From positions 3,614,501 to 3,678,500 of the forward strand of contig NZ_AP028156.1 in assembly GCF_033096465.1 (NCBI RefSeq): 64,000 nucleotides of DNA, written 5' to 3'. This document shows, one piece after another, positions 16,286 through 25,396 of the stretch. The DNA is from Blautia luti. GTDB taxonomy: Bacteria > Bacillota > Clostridia > Lachnospirales > Lachnospiraceae. Every line of letters begins with the position of its first letter. Position 1 is the first letter of the stretch. Below the pieces are notes generated by a model. The model searched no databases. It saw only the letters and a list, made by a program, of their open reading frames with translations, and was not told the origin of the DNA. The translations under genes were made by a program, and so were the position numbers.

Positions 16286-17802
16286 TTGCCTTCCTCCTGA
16301 TACATTTCAGTAAGTGCTTTTCTGTCAATTTTGCCATTCTTTGTAAGAGGCATTCTTTCTACCTGTCTGAACACATTCGGTACCATAAATGCAGGTACAT
16401 ACTGTCCCAGTGCTCTCGCCAGGGGACGTCTTTCAATCTCGCCTTCATAGAAGGCCACGATCTTACTCTTCGCTGTGTCAAAAATACAGCAGCTTCTTAC
16501 AATCTCCGGAACCTTATCCATAGCTGCCTCGATCTCTCCCAGCTCGATCCTGTGTCCCATATGTTTGATCTGGAAATCTTTGCGCGTTGCGAAACACAGC
16601 TCACCCAGCTCATTGTAATAAGCCAGGTCACCGGTTCTGTACATAGGCTCCAGATATCTGTCATTCAGTGGATTCTGTACGAAAGCTTTCGCAGTCTGTT
16701 CCCTGTTCTTATAATATCCCAGAGCCAGGGCACTTCCGGATACACACAGTTCTCCGTTTTTATTCCTCTCTGTGATCAGCTTATCTTCCTCATCCAGAAG
16801 GAAAACTTTTTCATTAGGGAATGCCTTACCCATAGGAAGTACATCACCTGGCTGGAATTCTCTGTCTACAATGTAATAGGTACAGTTACAGGTGATCTCA
16901 GTTGGGCCGTAAATATTTACATACATTACATCCGGCAGATATTTTCTCCAGATATTCAGATGTTTCACGGGCATTGCCTCACCTGAGAAAAGGATCTTCT
17001 TAATATTATCCGGAACCTTATACTCGAAACCATTTAATGTGGAAATAATGCACAATGCTGATACTGCCCATACCAGAGTTGTTACTTCACGTTCGATCAG
17101 ATAATCGATCAGCTTCATAGGGAAGGAGAACAGCTGTCTCGGAACAATCTGTACTGTAGCTCCTGTTTTCAGTCCAGAATAAATGTCTTTAACAGATACA
17201 TCGAAATCCCACGGTGCCTGATTTCCCATTACATCCTTATCCGTAATGTCAAACAATTCTGTAAAGCAGTCAATGAAATCCAGTACCGATCTGTGTCCTA
17301 CTACAACTCCTTTCGGAACTCCTGTAGAACCGGATGTAAAAATTCCATACAGAGGATCTACATCCAGTGCCTGCTCACGGATAGCTTTCAGTACTTCCGG
17401 ATTCTCCGGTTCTGCTGCAAGTTCCGGTGCCATAAGTACTGTTCCGTGGAAGTCCAGCTTCTCCAGATCCTTTAAATATTTCTCAGAAGTAACGATCACA
17501 TCACTGTCCAGGATTCCCAGGATCTGCTGCAGTCTGCTTGCCGGCTGTTTGGTATCCATCAGTACATAGAAGCATCCCGCATAAACAGCTCCCATGAAGA
17601 TTCCAATTGTTTCTACACTCTTTTCCATAAATACCGGAACCGGATTTCTCGGAGTAAAATGTTTCGCCAGTGCAGTTCCTGTTCTTCTGGCAGTATTCTC
17701 AAGTTCGCTGAACGTACAGGATGTATTCTCATCTGCAAAAGCTGTTTTATCCGGATATTTCTTCGCTGATCCTTCCAGATATTCCAAAATACTTGTTTTC
17801 AT
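16282..17802 (-). CDS. DltA-like amino acid adenylation enzyme
   Basis: A 506-residue ANL-superfamily ligase that should activate an amino acid with ATP and load it on the carrier protein. Core motifs are visible: A3 IFTSGSTGVPKGVVVGH (about 152), A5 YGPTEITCNCTYY (about 291), A7 MYRTGDLAYY (about 383), A8 QIKHMGHRIELGEIE (about 410) and the catalytic A10 lysine in LTKNGKIDRKAL (about 490). Length and motif spacing fit DltA. The specificity pocket cannot be read reliably by eye, so D-alanine is likely but not proven. It is preceded by the SGNH gene (45-base gap) and overlaps the decarboxylase. Confidence 0.85.
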   Translation of the reverse strand: MKTSILEYLEGSAKKYPDKTAFADENTSCTFSELENTARRTGTALAKHFTPRNPVPVFMEKSVETIGIFMGAVYAGCFYVLMDTKQPASRLQQILGILDSDVIVTSEKYLKDLEKLDFHGTVLMAPELAAEPENPEVLKAIREQALDVDPLYGIFTSGSTGVPKGVVVGHRSVLDFIDCFTELFDITDKDVMGNQAPWDFDVSVKDIYSGLKTGATVQIVPRQLFSFPMKLIDYLIEREVTTLVWAVSALCIISTLNGFEYKVPDNIKKILFSGEAMPVKHLNIWRKYLPDVMYVNIYGPTEITCNCTYYIVDREFQPGDVLPMGKAFPNEKVFLLDEEDKLITERNKNGELCVSGSALALGYYKNREQTAKAFVQNPLNDRYLEPMYRTGDLAYYNELGELCFATRKDFQIKHMGHRIELGEIEAAMDKVPEIVRSCCIFDTAKSKIVAFYEGEIERRPLARALGQYVPAFMVPNVFRQVERMPLTKNGKIDRKALTEMYQEEGK

Positions 17803-17847
17803 AAAAATTCCTCCCTCCTGTTATAAAGCCTTGTTCTTCATCATTCG

Positions 17848-18816
17848 TTATTTACTTTCCAGTACCTGTGCAAGGACTTTGGAATAAGCTCTTGCAGCAT
17901 CACCGTTCATATGTCCGTCATAGTCTGTATAAGCTTTCAATTCATGTGTAAACGCTTTAAAATACTGTGTATTAAAGTTTACATATTCCACACCCTGTTC
18001 TTCAAAAAACTGTCCGAAGTATTTCCAGGCTGCATTATAATTATCACTGTAATCTCTCAGTGTATCAATCGGTATCGGAGTTGAAACTGCTACAAATTCA
18101 ATATCATTTGCCTTGCACAGCTCGATCAGTTTCTGAAGATATTCCATATTCTGCTGATTCACTTTACCTTCTTCATAGAGCTTGGGCTCAGATTTCTTCA
18201 GCTTCGTCACATCCACCGGATATCTTTCGATAAATCCACTCTCATGATATTCCTGTGTATCACTCTTTAAATGTGAAACATCATAATCCCCTGTGACCTT
18301 CTGTGTAAAGGTATCTTTCACCTTCGGAACTTCATAGCTCAGTGAATATTCATACCATGGAAACAGGATGGTACGGAAGTTACATTTGGCAATGGAATTC
18401 CAGAAATATTCCAGTTTTGCTTTGGAAAAAGGAAACTCATGATAGAACAGAAGATAGTTATTTCCTTCTTCTTTCTCTGTTACAAAATATCCAGGATCCA
18501 CTTCATAAATGATCCTCTTCGGATTCTGTTTCTCTTTGATCAGCTTGGTAAGATAATAAGCATCAATCCCGTATTCCCCACCTACGCACATGTTATGTCC
18601 GCTGCGGCCTGTAACTTCTTCCATTGTGTCAGGATCAATATCTGTCATTCCATGGGAAGTTCCCAGAATAATATCATCAAATTGCTGTGTTACAACTGTA
18701 TGTACATCGTTTCTCATAAACGTACACGGATAAAGTGCCAGATCCAGTCCCACAAGAAGGGCAATGCAGATCATCAGCACCAGGAACGTTTTTAATGTTT
18801 TCTTAAAATTGTGCAT
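17848..18816 (-). CDS. SGNH-like membrane-anchored protein in the DltD position
   Basis: A 322-residue protein with one N-terminal membrane anchor (about 8-28). The nucleophile motif is IILGTSHGMTDIDP (Ser near 54) and the late Asp-His pair lies in YDGHMNGDAARAY (about 301), giving the SGNH hydrolase/acyltransferase pattern. It occupies the place of DltD but is shorter than typical DltD proteins and shows only these block motifs, so it may be a distinct SGNH branch like those partnered with AlgI-type MBOAT proteins. It overlaps the MBOAT gene by 14 bases. It probably acts outside the membrane in the last transfer step. Confidence 0.75.
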   Translation of the reverse strand: MHNFKKTLKTFLVLMICIALLVGLDLALYPCTFMRNDVHTVVTQQFDDIILGTSHGMTDIDPDTMEEVTGRSGHNMCVGGEYGIDAYYLTKLIKEKQNPKRIIYEVDPGYFVTEKEEGNNYLLFYHEFPFSKAKLEYFWNSIAKCNFRTILFPWYEYSLSYEVPKVKDTFTQKVTGDYDVSHLKSDTQEYHESGFIERYPVDVTKLKKSEPKLYEEGKVNQQNMEYLQKLIELCKANDIEFVAVSTPIPIDTLRDYSDNYNAAWKYFGQFFEEQGVEYVNFNTQYFKAFTHELKAYTDYDGHMNGDAARAYSKVLAQVLESK

Positions 18817-20314
18817 AAATAAATCCTCTCGCTACTGCTGTTGATCCGAAGAAGCCAATGGATGCAAGCAGACAAAAATAAATGATCACTGTAACCGGCA
18901 GGCTCAGTCCTGAAAGTGTTTCTCTTATCTTCATGCCCCGTTCCTGAAGAACACTTACGATAAAGAGGATCACACATCCAACTGCCAGGATTGCCAGTGC
19001 ATAAGGGGTAAATGCTGTTCCTTCTTTTCCCGCCGGGATCAGGAGCAGCTGCGACGGAGTGAACTTCGTAACAGACAGTTTCATCATATGGAAAGCCTGT
19101 CCTACTGTATCCGCCCTGTCAAAGAACCAGCTGATATTTACCAGGATAAATGTACGGATGATCATAAACACATGATACCAGTTTTCTTTTCCTGTGATGT
19201 TCAGTTTCTTTTTCCAGTTTCTGTAGTTCTCTGCCATCAAGCCGCTAAATGCAATGATAATACCATTGTACATACCATAGACAATGTATTTCCATGCAGC
19301 TCCGTGCCACACACCTACTACGAAGAATACGATCAGGTTTGCCAGGCAGATCGGAAGAGTACGTCCGGTTTTTTTGCCGAAGACTTTCTTTCCCCATTTG
19401 CCAAATTTTCCCATCCATCTGGAAAGAGTGACCGGATAGAATACATAATCTTTCATCCAGGTACCAAGTGTGATATGCCAGCGATGCCAGAAATCCGTGA
19501 TGGAAATGGAGAAGAACGGACGCTTGAAGTTCTCATCCAGCTCAATCCCAAACATAGAGGCAATACCAATGACCACATCCATACCACCGGAGAAATCTGC
19601 ATACAGCTGAATGGTATAGAATAATACTCCGAAAAGTGCCAGACCGCTGTACTGATCCGGATTATCGAAGATCGCATCTACGAAAACTGCTGCCCAGTCT
19701 GCCAGGATCATCTTCTTAAAGAATCCCCACAAAATTCGTTCGAAACCTCTGGTAATATTTTTCCCCTCGAATTTATGCGGCTCATAGAGCTGATGGGCCA
19801 GACGGCTGTATCTGCCGATCGGTCCCTGCAGAATCTGTGGGAAAAAGGATACGAACAGCGCATATTTCACAGGATTCTTCTCTGCATCACAGCGCTTCCA
19901 GTATACATCCAGCAGATATCCGGAGGACTGGAAGGTGTAGAAAGAAATTCCCAGAGGAAGAAGGATCTCCATTCCTCTTAAATTCATGTGAAACAGCGCA
20001 TTCAGATTTTCTACAAAGAAATTTGTATATTTTACCACACCCAGCATACCGAAGTTCAGCACCAGTCCCAGAATCAGAAGATTACGGGCACTTTTCTGAC
20101 TTCCCTTGGTCTTCATTTTCTCAACGCCAAGCGCTACAAGCCAGGTAACCAGAGTGGAAAAAAGCAGGAATCCAACGTATTTCACGCCTCCTACCAGATA
20201 ATAAATGTAGCTGAAGCACAGAAGCACCAGCCACTGACATTTCTGTGGCACAATGTAATAAACCAGCACACTTGCTGCCACAAATAACAAAAACAGATTT
20301 GATACTAACGACAT
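18803..20314 (-). CDS. DltB/AlgI-like MBOAT acyltransferase
   Basis: A 503-residue membrane-bound O-acyltransferase with about eleven hydrophobic segments. The MBOAT features are the ISFYTFQSSGYLLDVYW segment (about 125), the DFWHRWHITLGTWMKDYVFYP region (about 277) and the invariant catalytic histidine in VVGVWHGAAWKYIVYG (about 330). It should accept the acyl group from the carrier protein and carry it through the membrane. It is the first gene of the five-gene dlt-like operon, translated from an ATG with a GGAGAG site. Whether the target is teichoic acid is inferred only from family knowledge. Confidence 0.9.
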   Translation of the reverse strand: MSLVSNLFLLFVAASVLVYYIVPQKCQWLVLLCFSYIYYLVGGVKYVGFLLFSTLVTWLVALGVEKMKTKGSQKSARNLLILGLVLNFGMLGVVKYTNFFVENLNALFHMNLRGMEILLPLGISFYTFQSSGYLLDVYWKRCDAEKNPVKYALFVSFFPQILQGPIGRYSRLAHQLYEPHKFEGKNITRGFERILWGFFKKMILADWAAVFVDAIFDNPDQYSGLALFGVLFYTIQLYADFSGGMDVVIGIASMFGIELDENFKRPFFSISITDFWHRWHITLGTWMKDYVFYPVTLSRWMGKFGKWGKKVFGKKTGRTLPICLANLIVFFVVGVWHGAAWKYIVYGMYNGIIIAFSGLMAENYRNWKKKLNITGKENWYHVFMIIRTFILVNISWFFDRADTVGQAFHMMKLSVTKFTPSQLLLIPAGKEGTAFTPYALAILAVGCVILFIVSVLQERGMKIRETLSGLSLPVTVIIYFCLLASIGFFGSTAVARGFIYAQF

Positions 20315-20341
20315 GATATTTTTCTCTCCTGAACCTAAACA

Positions 20342-20373
20342 GGTTGCTGCACTAATTGCTTAATGCAGCAACC
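20342..20373. promoter_or_regulatory. Strong hairpin in the dlt-like operon leader
   Basis: GGTTGCTGCA (20342-20351) and TGCAGCAACC (20364-20373) form a perfect 10-bp stem with a 12-base loop about 30 bases upstream of the MBOAT start. No T-run follows on the minus strand, so it may be a leader structure or an operator rather than a terminator. Confidence 0.45.
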
Positions 20374-20445
20374 CCTGTCTTTTAACAATTATATAACCGA
20401 ATCAGAATCACTTTTTCTGGTTCAGTTTTGAATGTCATTCCGGGC

Positions 20446-21309
20446 TTAGTTTAAAAGTCCGTTATCCAGACATCTGTTTCCACCGTCGTCAGATCCGCCG
20501 TCATCGGAACCACCATCATCAGAATCACCGTCATCTCCGGAATAATCATAGTCATCTCCGGAATAATCATAATCATCTCCGGAATAATCATAATCATTGC
20601 TGTAATCGTAGTCATTACTGTAATCATAATCACTGCTGTTATCATAGCTCTGAGTGGACTGTGAAGATGTCTGTGCCGGTGCTTCTGTTGGCTTCGGTGC
20701 AAGTGCCTGCTCTGTTTCCAGAGTATTGAAGGACTTCTTCTGGCTTGTGCTGTCGAATACCAGGTAAGCTACTTCACCTTCCAGATGAAGTTCTGCTTCT
20801 TCTGTATCACCGAATGGGAATGTGTGGATCTCTGCTGTTGTTTCATCCTCGAAAGTAAGCTGGATATTGTACTTCGGAACTTCTTTCTCAGCTTCTGCAT
20901 CCTTGGAATCTTCTTCCTTGGTTTCCTCAGTATCCTTTGCTTCTGCATCTTTCTCTTCGTCCTTTGCATTCGGATCGAACCAGAGAACTCTTTCCTCATC
21001 TGTCTCAAATTTATCTTCGTCTTTCAGGAAATTGTCCGGATATTTCTCATCTTTTTCATTCTTTACAGTTACACCTGTGATCACCTTGCCTGTAAGGTTT
21101 TTCAGCTTTACGCTGAGTACTCCCTCTTTATCTTCTTCCGGTTTCTCACCGATAGTTTTTAATTCTTCCTCTTTCGCTGCATCTGTGGAATCAGTTTCTG
21201 CTGTGTCCTCTGTCTTGGCTGTATTGTCTGCTGCCATAGCTGCCTGGCTGAAGAGAAGGCTTGTTCCCAGTGCTGCTGTCATCAATGCTGTTACGATTTT
21301 TTTCTTCAT
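20446..21309 (-). CDS. Secreted acidic repeat protein
   Basis: A 287-residue protein of unrecognised family. Residues 1-26 are a signal peptide (MKKKIVTALMTAALG, cleaved near AMA-ADN). A charged stretch rich in Glu, Asp and Lys follows (27-150). A middle region, about 55-190, includes a possible beta domain (VKLKNLTGKVITGVTVKNE and AELHLEGEVAYLVFD). The C-terminus is low complexity: repeats of DYDYSNDYDYSGDD type (about 225-262) followed by SDDGG units and a short CLDN end. Similar Asp/Tyr/Gly tails occur on surface proteins of Lachnospiraceae. It sits between transglutaminase-like genes and the dlt-like operon, so a cell-wall role is plausible. Confidence 0.75.
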   Translation of the reverse strand: MKKKIVTALMTAALGTSLLFSQAAMAADNTAKTEDTAETDSTDAAKEEELKTIGEKPEEDKEGVLSVKLKNLTGKVITGVTVKNEKDEKYPDNFLKDEDKFETDEERVLWFDPNAKDEEKDAEAKDTEETKEEDSKDAEAEKEVPKYNIQLTFEDETTAEIHTFPFGDTEEAELHLEGEVAYLVFDSTSQKKSFNTLETEQALAPKPTEAPAQTSSQSTQSYDNSSDYDYSNDYDYSNDYDYSGDDYDYSGDDYDYSGDDGDSDDGGSDDGGSDDGGNRCLDNGLLN

Positions 21310-21369
21310 GATTTCTGTCCTTTCTGACTGTCTGAATTGGCTTTTCTGTCATTGCTGAGTTTACTCAGA

Positions 21370-22101
21370 TTAGTTTAAACGTTTGTAATCAATATATTTC
21401 AGAGTTTTTGGTGCACCATATTTTAATTTATATCCATTCAGTTTATATTCCTTCTGGAAATTCGGATCATATACATAAGTAGTTCCTTTATAATCAATCT
21501 CTACCCATGCATGTGCACCCTTACCAGATGATTTCTTAAAATATCCTTTTACATAATGTGCATCACTTCCGGATACCTTCGCCATCCAGTAGAATGTAGC
21601 TGCCATAACATAGCAGTCACCTCTCTGTCTCTGGAAACCATAGATTCCGTAATTTCCCGGTGTTTTCTTTGCAACTTTTACATTGGCTGTATACGGAATG
21701 GAAGCACTCCAGTTAAATGCTTTCTTTAAATTTCCTCCGTACATATCCAGTCGTGTTGCTGCAAGAGTTTCTACCTGATTCATCTTTTTCGCTTTGCCCT
21801 TGGAATTAATCTTGTAGTAAACATTCTTTACTTTCTTATATACGACTTTACCCGTTACATCGAAGTGATATTTCACTTTACTGATAGTTTTGGTAACATT
21901 TGTTACTTTCTTACCGTTTACATAATAGTACTTCTTTGAAGAATCCCAGCCGTTCTTCTTGGACGCTGTAGCACTTGATACAGCGATATCTTCGGCATTT
22001 TCAACGCTGTGAACTGTTGTCTCGGAAGCCACGATCGGAGCTGCCGGTGTAAATGCCATTACTGTACTGAGCATTAAAGCTGTTAACTTTTTTCTGTTCA
22101 T
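21370..22101 (-). CDS. Secreted transglutaminase-like protein
   Basis: A 243-residue secreted protein. After a signal peptide (1-26) come short repeats around YYYVNGKKVTNV and YYKINSKGKAKKM, similar to glycine/aromatic cell-wall-binding units. The C-terminal half has a transglutaminase-like triad: Cys in RGDCYVMAATFYWMA (about 163), His in KGAHAWVEIDY (about 198) and Asp in TYVYDPNFQ (about 213). Such domains act as cysteine proteases, peptidases or cross-linkers at the wall. It is the third of three related secreted genes, with 20-60 base gaps on each side, likely cotranscribed. Confidence 0.8.
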   Translation of the reverse strand: MNRKKLTALMLSTVMAFTPAAPIVASETTVHSVENAEDIAVSSATASKKNGWDSSKKYYYVNGKKVTNVTKTISKVKYHFDVTGKVVYKKVKNVYYKINSKGKAKKMNQVETLAATRLDMYGGNLKKAFNWSASIPYTANVKVAKKTPGNYGIYGFQRQRGDCYVMAATFYWMAKVSGSDAHYVKGYFKKSSGKGAHAWVEIDYKGTTYVYDPNFQKEYKLNGYKLKYGAPKTLKYIDYKRLN

Positions 22102-22120
22102 TCTGATTTCCTCTCCTTTT

Positions 22121-22816
22121 CTATCTCCATCTAGTTATAACACTCTCTACCACTTCTGCACTGCTGCCCTCTCCATATGGACGGAACATATTTAACTCGA
22201 TATTTGCATAAGTATAGGTTACATCCCATCCGTTTCCACCCAGGAAGCAGCTTTGTTTACTGATCTTTACTTTTTTTACCTGTTTTCCAAGCAGTTTTTT
22301 CAGCTTTACCGCATTCTGCTGATATTTTGTGGCATTCTTCTGGTACTTTTTACGATCAGGAACAGCTGTATAGGTTCTGTATACTTTGGACTTGGCCTGA
22401 TTATACGCACCTGTCTTGGTATCAAAATAATACAGAATCGCTCTGCCATATGGTTTAGTGCTTGCCATATGGAAACCAGTTACTCTGTGTCCGTATACAT
22501 CGAATCCATAATATTTGTTATCAATCTTCTTAATCACAATACCATATCTTCCCTGGAAATCCTTATCTGCCTGATAAGCTGCTCCATTCTTCTGGAAATA
22601 ATAGATACATCCGGAAGAAGATTTTCCCCACTGGTTTTTAATCATCTTACCTTTTGCATTATAACCGTAACGTTTGCCTGATTTGGTTTTTACCTGTTTC
22701 ACAGCTGTCATTTTTGTGGCAGCCTGTACAGTAACTGCCTGCTGATCTGAGATAACCGGAGTCAGCATCATGAGCAGACAAAGCATTACTGCAAATAACT
22801 TTTTGAATTTCTTCAT
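22121..22816 (-). CDS. Secreted protein with wall-binding-like repeats
   Basis: A 231-residue protein with a signal peptide (MKKFKKLFAVMLCLLMMLTP, cleavage near QAA-TK). Residues about 40-125 hold repeat units (RYGYNAKGKMIKNQW, YYFQKNGAAYQADK, KYYGFDVYGHRVTGF) resembling choline/cell-wall-binding repeats. The C-terminus, about 150-231, is lysine-rich and ends with a short strand-like region (GWDVTYTYANIELNMFRPYG). No catalytic Cys-His-Asp set is seen, unlike both neighbours, although it has a single Cys near 190. It lies 16 bases from the gene before it and 20 from the one after. Confidence 0.75.
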   Translation of the reverse strand: MKKFKKLFAVMLCLLMMLTPVISDQQAVTVQAATKMTAVKQVKTKSGKRYGYNAKGKMIKNQWGKSSSGCIYYFQKNGAAYQADKDFQGRYGIVIKKIDNKYYGFDVYGHRVTGFHMASTKPYGRAILYYFDTKTGAYNQAKSKVYRTYTAVPDRKKYQKNATKYQQNAVKLKKLLGKQVKKVKISKQSCFLGGNGWDVTYTYANIELNMFRPYGEGSSAEVVESVITRWR

Positions 22817-22831
22817 TTTTTCTCTCCTCTT

Positions 22832-23812
22832 TTAAAATTTTATTCTGTGTTCCACTGTATAAGCAGGACGTGAAGCTGCACCAAACAGCGTTCCATACAT
22901 GTTATCATAATAAAGCCCATTGATCATTACGAAACTGTGTCCGTCCGGAATGGTGATCACGTATGGCTGATAGCCCAGCTCCTTCGCAATGGCAGCTACG
23001 CAGCTTGCAATTCCATAACAGTTTCCTGTCAGCCCTGTCCGGAACATCTGTAATGCATATTTATACACCCAGTTCTTCGTCTTGAATTCCTGAGGTGTGG
23101 GGTCCATATATCCTACGAAATTGGTATATGCCATGATATAACGGAAACAGGAACGGAATTTCTCATAATTGCTTGCTCCCGCATTGCTGTGCTGTGCGAT
23201 AAAGCTTCTAGCTGCAAATTTACACTGTACCTGTGTCATATTTGTGGCATATCCGTTCTTATTAAACTTAATGCCCTCCACTGTAGTACCTGCAGCACAC
23301 TTTCCTCTCTTATCAGCATAGTACATTTTACCATTTAGCTCACGCCATCCTGTAAGCGCTCTTCCCCTGGCATTTACCAGGTATTTCACTTTGTTTACAG
23401 TTACAACGGCTGTTTTACCAGGCTCAACCCTCTGGGCCTTTTCATTGAAAACATAAAATACGCCTCTGACTTTATATGGGCCGTCATGAGCAGCAACTGT
23501 ATTGGACTTAAACCAGTAATGCTTTCCATTTACCGTTTTCCAGGTGCTTGTGACCCTTTTGTTTTTTACATAGTAGCGATAAACTCTGCCCTCTTTTACC
23601 AGACCTTTTTTCACAGGTTTGGGAGTTGGCTTGGGCTTCGCTGTTGGCTTCGGCGTGATCGTAGGTTTGGGAACTATTGTGGTTTCCAGTTCAGGTGTTA
23701 AAGCAGCCGACTGTGCTGCGCTGATGCTCACACCGCCTGTACCCAGTATAAGGGTCAATGCACATACTGCCAGACCAAGTTTCCAGGGAACAAATCTGCT
23801 CTTCTTTTTCAT
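22832..23812 (-). CDS. Secreted transglutaminase-like protein with wall-binding repeats
   Basis: A 326-residue protein starting at the ATG of MKKKSRFVPWKLGLA, chosen because AAAGGA lies 8 bases upstream; a longer form would start before any ribosome site. It has a signal peptide, a Pro/Thr/Lys linker (PKPTITPKPTAKPKPTPKP), repeat units such as HYWFKSNTVAA and MYYADKRGKCAAG (about 75-185), then a transglutaminase-like domain with Cys in TGNCYGIASCVAAIAKELG (about 272) and His in IPDGHSFVMING (about 295). It heads the minus-strand envelope cluster, with a good promoter at 23890-23917. Confidence 0.8.
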   Translation of the reverse strand: MKKKSRFVPWKLGLAVCALTLILGTGGVSISAAQSAALTPELETTIVPKPTITPKPTAKPKPTPKPVKKGLVKEGRVYRYYVKNKRVTSTWKTVNGKHYWFKSNTVAAHDGPYKVRGVFYVFNEKAQRVEPGKTAVVTVNKVKYLVNARGRALTGWRELNGKMYYADKRGKCAAGTTVEGIKFNKNGYATNMTQVQCKFAARSFIAQHSNAGASNYEKFRSCFRYIMAYTNFVGYMDPTPQEFKTKNWVYKYALQMFRTGLTGNCYGIASCVAAIAKELGYQPYVITIPDGHSFVMINGLYYDNMYGTLFGAASRPAYTVEHRIKF

Positions 23813-23889
23813 TCTCATTTTCCTTTCATATCCACTGCAGAACTGCCCGGATATTCTGGTTCTCCTTTCCATTTTTATAAAACAATTAT

Positions 23890-23917
23890 ATTATATTCTA
23901 CCCGTAATTTCAATCAA
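23890..23917 (-). promoter_or_regulatory. Sigma-A-type promoter of the envelope cluster
   Basis: On the minus strand TTGATT (23917-23912), a 16-base spacer and TATAAT (23895-23890) precede the start at 23812 by about 75 bases. It is the best promoter match in this region and would drive the secreted-protein genes, possibly through to the dlt-like genes. Confidence 0.65.
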
Positions 23918-24005
23918 GACAGTGTTAATTTTGTATAATTATCACCTTGACGAAAAGGCCGTATAAGGGTGTATCATAATAACGAAGTTAAAGGAGGTAC
24001 ACTAT

Positions 24006-25190
24006 ATGTTTAATACACTTGAAGAAAAGACTGAAGAAAAAGCAATGGTACAGTTCCTTGAACGTTTTACTGATTATCCATTTCTGGTAAAGTTCAAGAA
24101 TTCCGAATATCACATCGGTGAAGGCACTCCCACATTCACAGTTCATTTCAAAAAAGCCATTCCACTGGGTGACCTGATGAAAAGTACTTCTCTCGCACTG
24201 GGCGAGGCTTACATGCGCGGAGATCTTGATATTGAAGGAAACCTCTATGAGGCACTGGATCATTTCCTGGGACAGATGGGTAAATTCTCAACCAATGAGT
24301 CTGCATTGAAAAAGATCATGTTCAGTTCCACCTCAAAAAAGAACCAGGAAAAAGAAGTAACCAGCCACTATGACATCGGCAATGATTTCTATAAATTATG
24401 GCTGGATGAAACCATGAGTTACTCCTGTGGCTATTTTATTCATGAAGATGATTCCTTATATCAGGCCCAGGTAAACAAAGTTGACTATATACTGAAGAAA
24501 CTTTATCTGAAAGAAGGTATGTCCCTTCTGGACATCGGCTGTGGCTGGGGATTTCTCCTGATTGAAGCAGCCAAAAAGTACAAGATCCATGGTACAGGCA
24601 TTACCTTAAGCCATGAACAATATACAGAATTTCAGAATCGTATCAAAGAACAGCATCTGGAAGACTATCTCACCGTAGAATTAATGGATTACAGAGATCT
24701 GCCGAAGCACAATTACCAGTTTGACCGCGTAGTCAGTGTGGGTATGCTTGAACATGTAGGCAGAGATAATTATCAGCTTTTCCTGGATTGTGTGGAAAAG
24801 GTTCTGAAACCTGGCGGATTATTCCTTCTTCATTTCATCAGCGCCCTGAAAGAACATCCGGGTGACCCATGGATCAAGAAATACATTTTCCCGGGTGGAA
24901 CTGTTCCAAGTCTGCGTGAGATCCTCAATCATATGGCTGAAGATAATTTCCACACTCTGGACATCGAAAATCTCCGTCTGCATTATAATAAAACCCTGCT
25001 TCACTGGGAAAAGAATTTCAGAGATAATCTGGATAAAGAAAGAGAAATGTTTGATGAAGACTTCCTCCGCATGTGGAATCTTTACCTGTCTTCCTGCGCA
25101 GCCACCTTCCACAACGGAATTATCGACCTGCACCAGATCCTGATGACGAAGGGAATCAATAACGAACTTCCTATGACACGTTGGTATTAG
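24006..25190 (+). CDS. cfa: Cyclopropane-fatty-acyl-phospholipid synthase family methyltransferase
   Basis: A 394-residue SAM-dependent enzyme that adds a methylene bridge to unsaturated acyl chains of membrane phospholipids. Family markers are the N-terminal segment GEAYMRGDLDIEGNLYEAL (about 70), SHYDIGNDFYKLWLDETMSYSCGYF (about 120), the SAM-binding loop LLDIGCGWGFLLIEAA (about 177), SVGMLEHVGRDNY (about 245) and FLLHFISA (about 280). The ATG follows an AAAGGAGG site. It is monocistronic with a strong terminator. Alone among nearby genes it is on the plus strand. Confidence 0.95.
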   Translation: MFNTLEEKTEEKAMVQFLERFTDYPFLVKFKNSEYHIGEGTPTFTVHFKKAIPLGDLMKSTSLALGEAYMRGDLDIEGNLYEALDHFLGQMGKFSTNESALKKIMFSSTSKKNQEKEVTSHYDIGNDFYKLWLDETMSYSCGYFIHEDDSLYQAQVNKVDYILKKLYLKEGMSLLDIGCGWGFLLIEAAKKYKIHGTGITLSHEQYTEFQNRIKEQHLEDYLTVELMDYRDLPKHNYQFDRVVSVGMLEHVGRDNYQLFLDCVEKVLKPGGLFLLHFISALKEHPGDPWIKKYIFPGGTVPSLREILNHMAEDNFHTLDIENLRLHYNKTLLHWEKNFRDNLDKEREMFDEDFLRMWNLYLSSCAATFHNGIIDLHQILMTKGINNELPMTRWY

Positions 25191-25346
25191 TCATTATAGT
25201 ACTGTTGTTTCGTATATGATATTCGTACTATTGACTCCTGCGGTGTGACAGTAATATAACTGGTACTTCAACGCAACGTGTTCTTGCCAGAGATTCCTTT
25301 GGTATCATAAAAACATTACAAAAGTAATTTTCTATAATTACGGCAC

Positions 25347-25396
25347 AAAAAAGTTCCATACGGTATATAATAAATAATACCGCATGGAACTTTTTA
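25347..25396. terminator. Bidirectional terminator between cfa and the HAD gene
   Basis: AAAAAAGTTCCATACGGTAT pairs with ATACCGCATGGAACTTTTT over a 10-base loop, with one mismatch. The stop codon of the HAD gene lies at its right edge. Confidence 0.92.

Noticed and set aside
20500..20640. CRISPR-like regular repeats
   Set aside because: The periodicity comes from protein repeats (DYDYS.. units) of 12-15 bases with no spacers; no cas genes are in the window.
20451..20702. Overlapping methionine/isoleucine-rich frame on the minus strand
   Set aside because: It is the shifted reading of the Asp/Tyr/Ser/Gly repeat region of the acidic secreted protein.
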